Origin: Epiperipatus broadwayi
Lineage: Eukaryota; Onychophora; Udeonychophora; Euonychophora; Peripatidae
Reading direction: 5' to 3'
Assembly: GCA_028023455.1 (NCBI GenBank)
Contig: JAQFVV010000284.1
Location: 224,501 to 288,500, forward strand
DNA: 64,000 nucleotides
Shown here: positions 56,425 to 64,000 of the stretch, piece by piece
How positions within the stretch are numbered: the first letter of the stretch is position 1
How the letters are laid out: each line of letters starts with the position of its first letter
Made by a program: the position numbers and the translations under genes
The notes under the pieces: model-generated
What the model was told of the DNA's origin: nothing
The model's input: only the letters and a program-made list of their open reading frames with translations
Databases searched by the model: none

Positions 56425-56469
56425 GATGTTGTTGTCACTGAGAAATATATAATTACAGGAATCTACAAG
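56425..56469 (+). CDS. Receptor guanylate cyclase, 45-bp exon at start of kinase-homology domain
   Basis: Lies 79 bp after the previous exon, behind a T-rich tract ending ATTTTATAG and before AAG|GTAAAG. In phase 0 it encodes DVVVTEKYIITGIYK. The final YK joins GN of the next exon (62294) to give YKGN, a hallmark of the kinase-homology domain of receptor guanylate cyclases, where it stands in for the glycine-rich loop region. All phases fit. Confidence 0.72.
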
Positions 56470-58154
56470 GTAAAGTCAGCAATAATAAAAAGCCTTATTT
56501 ATTTTAATTTTACATTCCCGCATAATATATAATATGTAAATATTTTTTTTCCAAATTTCATTATTCTGTTATTTAAGTCATTTCTGTTGGAATAAATACC
56601 CAACCACATGACTAAAATTATGTGCATTCTGGCTTACTTATTTAATCTCAGGAAATATGATTTATTTTAATTGTTTTTTTCTACTATTGCTACCGTTATA
56701 TACAAGAGAACTATTGACATTACTAGCTGTATATGCATCAACACTTTTCTTAATTAAACAATAGACACAAAATGAATCTTACTCGATACGTTTATTTACT
56801 TGCAATAAAGATAAACTAAAAATAAATAATAAGTAGAAATCACTATATATTTTTTCAAGTGATTACAATAAACTGTCACATAATATAGAACCTGTATATC
56901 TGTTTGTTATGATTTTATTTTATTTCTAATGCATGGGTATTGTATCATATGCAATGCATTTTTCTATTGCCATTTTGCACATAAGGTATCACTTACATGG
57001 TAAGATTTTTCTGAAATTGTAATCCAACATTGCTAATAAAAGTTGATCCATTACCAAGTCATTCAAATCAGAAGTAATATGACATTCTTTCCAAGTTTTC
57101 TTAACGCAAATCTTAATCTTAATAATACTCATATAATGATTGTTTTCTTATTATGTATCTCAGGTGTGTCTTCTATTTGGAAGTTTTTGGCTTGAAATAA
57201 ACTTTCAAGATACAATTTAGCTCTTTGTATGGAATGTCTTTAGGGATTTTGGAATCACATACTTGTTTTGTCACTTGAACCAAATGCTTACCGGAAAACA
57301 ACAAAGGTGTAGATAATATAACTCGGTCATCTTTAATTCTAATTTTACATATGTATATCTCTAGATGTGTTCCAGATATAATAGCCAAGAATTTGAAAGA
57401 AAAAACAGTTTTATAAAATTAAATTTCGTATTACAATTTGAGATAAAAAGTGTTTGTAACATATTCCAATATAAAAATTTGATACAGAGTTAATTAATTT
57501 GTCTAATATGATAAACATGTTTATCAATGTGACAAAAATAAATAACTTTAAAGACTTGGAATGATCAGATATGCTGTTCATAGTTTGGGGTATAAGTAGA
57601 TCTTAAGAAAATAGTTTTAATTTTGAATAAGAGAAGGCAGTGCAGATTGATTCCAGAAAGAGAGGATAAAATGCCGATATTGAAGTGATGCAGCTGTTGC
57701 TGCAAGAAAATACAAATGTTGAAGAACTACAACCAATTAAAGATTATATTTGATGCAGTAACTCTTGTAACTTTGTCCCTAATTAAAGGAACAACTAGTT
57801 AAAACATTTCACAAACAATTATAAAATAACTATCATTGGCGATGATTTAAAGATATGAAAAAAATTATGATCCAACATTAAAATTCATTCTCTGGTTTAT
57901 CCAGTTTTAATGCTTTATCTTCTGTAATAAAATATATGGACTTATCCTGAAATTTACCATAATATAAAGCAGTTTATTTTGTTAAGTCTCTTACAAAATC
58001 TTGTACATTTTCTTTTTCTGGGGGTGTAGGGACTTTTTCTTTCTGTATATAAAACATAAATAAATTTCATTAGGCTATTATTTTTAATTTTACATAATAC
58101 ATTTAGTTATAGCTATGAACAAAATATTCTTTTAATTTACTTAAACCAATATAA

Positions 58155-58162
58155 TTAAGTGC

Positions 58163-58206
<44 letters not shown>

Positions 58207-58228
58207 GCACTTATATATATATAATATG

Positions 58229-58261
<33 letters not shown>

Positions 58262-58271
58262 TACCCATATT
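58155..58271. repeat. Two adjacent (TA)n hairpins with unique arms
   Basis: AAGTGCTACATA-(TA)n-TATGTAGCACTT is followed directly by TAATATGGGTATA-(TA)n-TATCATACCCATATTA. Each is a near-perfect stem with a TA loop. Confidence 0.92.
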
Positions 58272-60299
58272 AGGACTCACGCTATTTGCTATGTATATAA
58301 TTTATAAATCAATTTATTATGTTATTAATCTGACTTCAATAATATTATAACAAGGCTGTTTTTGTAATATAAATGATTCTAATTGGAATCTATTTATATT
58401 GTTACAAATATAACTTCTCTTTAATAATGAGTCAACGGAACAGTACACCTTTCTAATTATCATACTTTTGTCTAATTCAAAATCTTATTTATAAACCGAT
58501 TCATTACTTTTAATTTATTTTTTTTAACTATTATTACTTCTCACTGTATATAAATAACATTCTGTTTTAATTACTGCACTAAATAGTATTTTACTAAAAT
58601 AACAATCATAACTGGGCATAAATGAATAGAGTACACTTGCCAATTATTTTCCTTTTCAGATTAGTGACCTGCCTTCAACTATCAAAATAATGTATTTGAT
58701 CCTTTAATTCTATGTTCGTAAAAAAATCAACCATAACTCATTAAGGTATACAATGTTCCATGAACTCTGTATCTAATTTAATAATATTTAACCATTGATA
58801 ATTTGTAAATAATAAAATATTAATTCATAATGCCTTGCTCAAAGAGATTATATGAATCTTCGAGACTGATTAATACAAGATTTGAATGTCTTAGCCTTGA
58901 ACTTATTTAGTTTTAAAAGCAATACATATTTGGCATCTCAACTTATTTATTGTCAGCTTTGCATGTAGAAGAATATACTACTTGAAAAATGTGTTGCAGG
59001 AGCATCTGATGTCACATGATTTTATAGTGGTCTCAGCCAATTAACAACTTTTCCACCCATAAACACAAATTTTAAATACACCTCTTGAAGAGACAAAAAA
59101 ATTTAATCATTGCATAACCTATATAATTTTATTTTTCATTCACTCATTAATAAGTATATTTACTATATTTTGAATGCATGTTTTTGAATTGTAGTCATAT
59201 GAATATAATGATGGAATTGGAAAGATGGCTAGAAGTTTGGTTTATTGATGAAGTTGTGGAAATTACATTAGTGTGTGAGAGCCTAAGCCTCAATACAAAA
59301 GAAAGGCAAAAACAGTAGGAATTGCAAGTGAAGGTGGAGCTAAAAGTAGTAAATTTCAAAAATAAGAATCATGAAAATCATACAAAATAATAGGACTACT
59401 TTTAATTCACCAATTATATAAATGGATTAAACAACAGACAGGTATACATACATATCAATGCATGAAATAATTTCAAATCACATTCAATAAATAAATAATG
59501 TATTGACATTGATTAATAAGCTATAAAAATAAATCTCTCATAGATGACGAATTATAATATTTTAGACTTGAAATAAAATAGTTACTGCTAAATAAACTTC
59601 ATCATTCTAGCAAAGCAAAGGTAAAACAACGCTTTTATATATTTACTATTAACAGATAACTTGAAGTAAAAAATTGATTTGTGACGAACTACAAATCTTT
59701 TCAAATTGAAGCAAAATAATTATTGAGAAATGGACCTCATAATTTTTGAAAACACAAAAATAAAATAATAACATTATGCATTTACTCCTTTTTAAAATTA
59801 GCTGTTAGTTTGCTGAATACCTAAATGGATGTTGTGCTATATTTTTAACAGCAAGTCATCCTGCCATAAGTGAAAATGTCTTCAAATAAACATATTGTGA
59901 GTTTTTATGTGCACATCTCAGATAGCAGTGGTGTCTTTTTTGTGCAATTGTGTTGGGATTTTTTGTTATCTTTTTTTAAAAAATTACATTTATTGGCATT
60001 TCTGTGAAAAATCCTGAAATATTTTGTAATCATGTGTTCAGTAAAACTCCATTTTTAGCGTAAAAATATTCAGTTGAGATCTTCATTTCATGTGGTAAAA
60101 GTAAATGTTAAATTTCTTGTTTCAACATAATAATTGTTGTTATATATTACATAGTAAGTAGATTATGTGTATACTTTATGTATTTTTTAAAATAATATTT
60201 TTAAAAAAATAATAATTTAGTGATTGTTTTGTGCATATTTAAAGAAAGATTTGGGAGTCACTCCGAGGCCAAGAAAATGTACTTTTTAAGATTGCAAAT

Positions 60300-60680
60300 C
60301 ATTTTTTTCATGTAAAACGTTGTTTTTAATATTGATTTATATATTGTTATAAATTTTAAAGTTTTTAGTGTGAAATGCACATATTATACTTTTAGTGTGA
60401 AAGTCGTATATGTGTATGGCAAATCAAAATTATTTTAAAATGGCCTTTTTAATATCCATTTTTTCATGTGAAATATTGTTTTTAATATTGATTTATATTG
60501 TTATAAATTTTATAGTTTTAGTGTTAAAGTCATATATTCTACCATTAGTGTGAAAGTCATATAGATTTGTGTATGACAAATCATTTTTTTTAAATCGTCT
60601 TTTTACTATCCATTTCTTGCTCAAAATCATACATATCTTTATTGTTTTTTATACTTTTAGTTGTGTGTGAAAATATTATA
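60300..60680. repeat. 157-bp tandem repeat, about 2.5 units
   Basis: TGTTTTTAATATTGATTTAT recurs at 60321 and 60478, followed by TTTAGTGTGAAAGTC(G/A)TATA and GTGTATG(G/A)CAAATCA. A diverged third part follows to about 60680. Confidence 0.8.
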
Positions 60681-61022
60681 TTTAATCTTGCAACACAGAG
60701 CATGTATTATACCTTCTGTGCCTTTTTGCATTTGTGTCAACCTGCCAAATAACTTTGTAAATCTTGCAAATTTATCATGTAGAAGATCCGTCTACATGTT
60801 ACTTTTTTGAAAATCTTGTGTACAAGATTCATGTACACATTATTTTGGTCAGATCACAAGATTACAAAGTTATCAGTGAATTGATAGGAATGTAAAAAGA
60901 CACTGCAGATCTAATACCTGCTCCTTGTTGCAAGACTAATTCTCAAGAATCAATAAAATTATATTATATCAAATAAAATTATGAGTTTTTAGACTTGCAA
61001 ATGTCTGGAGAAAATCATTATT

Positions 61023-61780
61023 TAAATTATAAATTACTGTCAAATCTATTTAAAAAGATTATATTCATTTGATCTCACATGACCCAATAGTACTAAAATG
61101 GCTAAATTATAAATTACTTGTCAAATCTATTAAACAAGATTATATAATTACTTTCCTATCACATGAACCATTAATATATAAAATGGCTAACTTTAATATT
61201 TTTTATTGTGTAATGAAATGTTATGCAATTATAAAAGTGAGAAAATTAAAAAATATTAAACGATTTATTCAAAAACTTACAGATAGGATATGATAGAAGA
61301 CAAATTTTACATACATTAAATAAGCTTAATAATAAATTTTGCAATATTACTATAAAAAGGATACCTGTGTCATTTTTAAATAGTATGCAATCCAAATTTA
61401 ATAAAAATTATTTAGTGATAAATACAGTGTTTCATTTTATGTTCCACCTACATGTAAACAGATTGATTAAAAATTTTGGAAATATTATCAAATTGAAAGT
61501 GAATGACAAAAATCATACACTGGTAAAAAAAAGTTAAAAGAAAAGCAACTATCATTTAAAAAATGCTATAAATAATCAGTCTAACAAAGACTCACTTTTT
61601 TTGATCATCAAAAATTATGCAATTTTCAATTTACCTTTAACCCAAATTACACAAACATTAAATGAAACAAGACATCAAAAAAAAAAAAAAAATAAGTAAA
61701 GAAGTAATTTTGATTAATCAATTTACATAATATATAATAAGTAGGCAATCCACTACTATCGATATATACAACTACTGGAA
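61023..61780 (+). pseudogene. Decayed Penelope-like element (family 5)
   Basis: Reading across shifts shows PLE landmarks in order: YKLLVKSIKQDYIITFLSHE (RT thumb), KLKNIKRFIQKLTDRI then YDRRQILHTLNKL, the connector VSFLNSMQSKFNKNYL with VNRLIKN, then KKLKEKQLSFKK, FFDHQKLCNFQFTFN and a KEVILIN...ISRQS tail. The central CxC-YIG part of the nuclease is missing, and there are several stops plus an A-run. The first 80 bp or so are tandemly duplicated (AAATTATAAATTACT at about 61026 and 61104). It is an older copy than the others. Confidence 0.65.
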
Positions 61781-62293
61781 AATTACGATTCTGCTTTTTT
61801 TTTTTTGTCCAATGTGACATCAGTTGATAATGATTACTGTCTAATTTATATATTATTATTATTATTATTGTTATCATTTAATGTTATAATAATTTTAAAC
61901 TTACATGTAGGGTATTATTAACTGGCAACTTATTATTTTACATTTATTGAAATTAGTGTTTTAATGGCAAAAGATGTCTTATATATAAGTCATTTTCTGA
62001 TTTCGGAAGATACTGTGTTTAATATAAAATAAAAATTTTGATGTTTTAACATGATAAAAGTTTTCCTCTGATGAATAAAATAGTAATCATATGATTGAGA
62101 GAATTGTTTTATTGTGTAGAAACATCGTTGGTATTTTACGGCTTTTTTATATTTTATTACACATAGCTGCAACTGAAAACATAATTTATACACATTTGTG
62201 AATGTGGGCATATCTGTTCTAAGTTTTATGAAAAATCAGTCAGATAATATGTTATATACTGATATTTAAATGTTTTATTTTTTTTAATTTTAG
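61781..62293. other. Intronic, unclassified
   Basis: Short (ATT)n near 61851-61870; otherwise nothing recognised up to the T-rich tract and TTTTAG acceptor. Confidence 0.5.
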
Positions 62294-62368
62294 GGAAATG
62301 TTATTAATATTATAGTATTACCTTTTGAAGTTTTAGTAGAAAGACAAATTTTAATGGAACTAAAAGAG
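62294..62368 (+). CDS. Receptor guanylate cyclase, kinase-homology exon
   Basis: A 75-bp exon in phase 0 between TTTTTTTTAATTTTAG and GAG|GTATGT. It encodes GNVINIIVLP and FEVLVERQILMELKE. It aligns with the guanylate-cyclase kinase-homology segment that reads YKGN-(hydrophobic) ... (I/L)-x-L-x-R-x-(V/I)-L-x-E-L-K. The position usually held by the ATP-lysine (V-A-x-K) is Ile here (N-I-I-V), so nucleotide binding may be altered; this domain is a pseudokinase in the family anyway. The gene continues beyond the window. Confidence 0.75.
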
Positions 62369-64000
62369 GTATGTTTAATTACTTTTATATTTGAGTGTGA
62401 GTATATAGGTATATATATTTTTAAAAATAATAATTAGCATTGCTTTTCAAATAACTGTCGTTTAGCAGACTCTATTAAGAACATATATCGTCTTAAACCA
62501 TTAAACATCAGATGATCACCATTTTTATGCTTGCTCATAACTGATATTAATACAGGCAAAACTCTCCATACAGAAGTACCACTTAATGTAATGTAGAGTA
62601 ATCAAGAAATACTAGAAAACTTGTGCATAAAATCCCTATCTAGTGCCTTCTCATCCAATATCCCCAGACTAGTTTCTAGATTATGGATTTGTCAGTGAGG
62701 AGCCTTGTATCTGAGAGCACTGCATGTAGACCTTTGGATCTAATGCAACATTCCAGCATCCGCCTTTTATCTCTACTTAACTATGAAACTATAATAAAAT
62801 TGAAAACACAATCCTAGTTTAACCAAGCTTATTAGTTTATACAGTCATATTGTTTGCACTGAATGGCACAACTGTATGAAAAATTTTGCCTGTTTTAACA
62901 ACAGTTATGTGGAAGCATAAGAAATGGTGATTATGTGACGTTTAGTGGTTTAATACCAATTCTGACTAACAGGATAGTGGTAGTTATGATTATTAAAGAA
63001 CCAAAGATCCCAAAATGTATGGATACTAAACTGAGTTCAGATTTATATGACTATATAAGCTAAGGAGCTTGGATTGAACATATTATTGTGTTTTTGTATA
63101 TTCTCTCAGTTTTGTAGTTGAGGTAAAAATAACTGCTAGAGGATTGAATTGGATTCTAAGATCTAGGTGCAGTGCTCACAGATCCAAGACTCCTCACTGA
63201 TGAAAGTTGCAAGCAGAAACTAGTCTAAGGATATTGAATGAGTAGGAACTAGATAGGGATTTTATGCACAAGCCTTTCTGGCATCCATTGATTAATCTAG
63301 CTTGCACTGAGTGGCACTATGGCATATAGACTTTGCCTGCTTTTTTAATATATGGTAATGACAAAAACATGAATAGCCAAATTGTTATTAACCAAGAATA
63401 ACTGAATGGTAGTTAATACAACTGTAACTTAACTAATAAACAAATAAATATATTAACATTACAAAATATTTATATGCTTAAAAGATCTAAAGTGGTGCAA
63501 ATGTGTATTAATAGTATCTCAGAGTTACAAAGAAAGATATAAATGTATAATGCATAAAAAGTAAAATAATTATATTGGTAGGGGATTCTCTCAAGGTGTC
63601 AAAATGTACTTAAATCAGATTTAATGTTATCTTTAGCTTTTAATAAAATATTATTAATTATGATGAACTTTAGTTGATATAGATGAATAACTCTCTGAAT
63701 AACAAAGAGTATTTAATTATATCCTTACTATATCCAAAGTAACTAACTCATAACATTTTAAAATAAAATACAAATAATAGTGACTAATATTATGTGTTGC
63801 TTTCTAGTAAATTGATGCATATATGAATAAATAATATACAGTAACATCATATGGTAAAGTATCAATTAGATTGCAAGTCCAAAAATATGAAATATCATTA
63901 AAATTGAGTGATGAGATTTGTATATCCCTCATGTAATAGGATTTCCCAGTTTCTAATCTCTAACCAATCCATCTCACAAGAATTCACCCTAAGCACACAT
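62369..64000. other. Intronic sequence after the last visible exon
   Basis: The next kinase-homology exon was not found. It contains an inverted-repeat pair (62610-63285). Nothing else recognised. Confidence 0.5.
62610..63285. repeat. Inverted pair of an interspersed repeat
   Basis: About 62610-62745 (CTTGTGCATAAAATCCCTAT, GACTAGTTTCT, CAGTGAGGAG) returns inverted at about 63160-63285 (ATAGGGATTTTATGCACAAG, AGAAACTAGTC, CTCCTCACTG). TGCACTGAATGGCAC (62858) and TGCACTGAGTGGCAC (63304) are a direct match next to the arms. Confidence 0.85.

Larger units (their letters stand above)
56470..61022. other. Intronic sequence of the 5.8-kb intron, first part
   Basis: No exon recognised. The intron runs from GTAAAG at 56470 to the acceptor ending at 62293. 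Holds two (TA)n hairpins (58155-58271) and a minisatellite (60300-60680). Confidence 0.5.

Overview
The window looks like a strongly AT-rich invertebrate (metazoan) chromosome. It is not bacterial or viral: there are no operons, long reading frames are rare, (TA)n microsatellites are everywhere, and several short open stretches are bounded by consensus splice sites. Phylum cannot be fixed from the sequence; a lophotrochozoan such as a mollusc is only a guess.

Host gene. Four + strand exons (1877-1958, 56159-56345, 56425-56469, 62294-62368) join in matching phase and encode the transmembrane helix, the juxtamembrane segment and the start of the kinase-homology domain of a receptor (membrane) guanylate cyclase. 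The window is therefore mostly one intron of about 54.2 kb plus a second of 5.8 kb. Ligand-binding exons should lie upstream, and the rest of the kinase-homology and cyclase domains downstream.

Contents of the introns. (1) Penelope-like elements (PLEs) with RT-thumb and GIY-YIG endonuclease remains at 3.3-4.8, 7.4-10.6, 40.3-40.8, 50.8-52.0 and 61.0-61.8 kb, from at least five divergent families. Three of the five loci are head-to-head palindromes: two 5'-truncated copies whose 3' ends point outward. (2) Two copies (9332-10556 +, 37655-38906 -) of a 1.2-kb terminal-inverted-repeat element with 8-bp target duplications and an internal degenerate TTAGGG-like array. One copy sits in an arm of a PLE palindrome, and the other arm preserves the empty site. 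(3) A 9.6-kb LTR-retrotransposon-like structure (23713-33293) with 2.85-kb direct repeats, a polypurine tract and a broken gag-like coiled-coil frame, but no visible polymerase. (4) A 3-kb noncoding repeat in two inverted copies (17.9-21.0 and 52.4-55.3 kb). (5) Other inverted structures bordered by (TA)n (43.9-47.2, 48.0-48.8 kb). (6) A tRNA-Gly-like sequence at 34250 and a decayed coding-like stretch at 35.6-37.6 kb.

Overall this is a signalling-receptor gene whose large intron has been filled by nested mobile elements. Many of them end exactly at (TA)n tracts, which suggests a shared insertion preference or microsatellite-seeded insertion.
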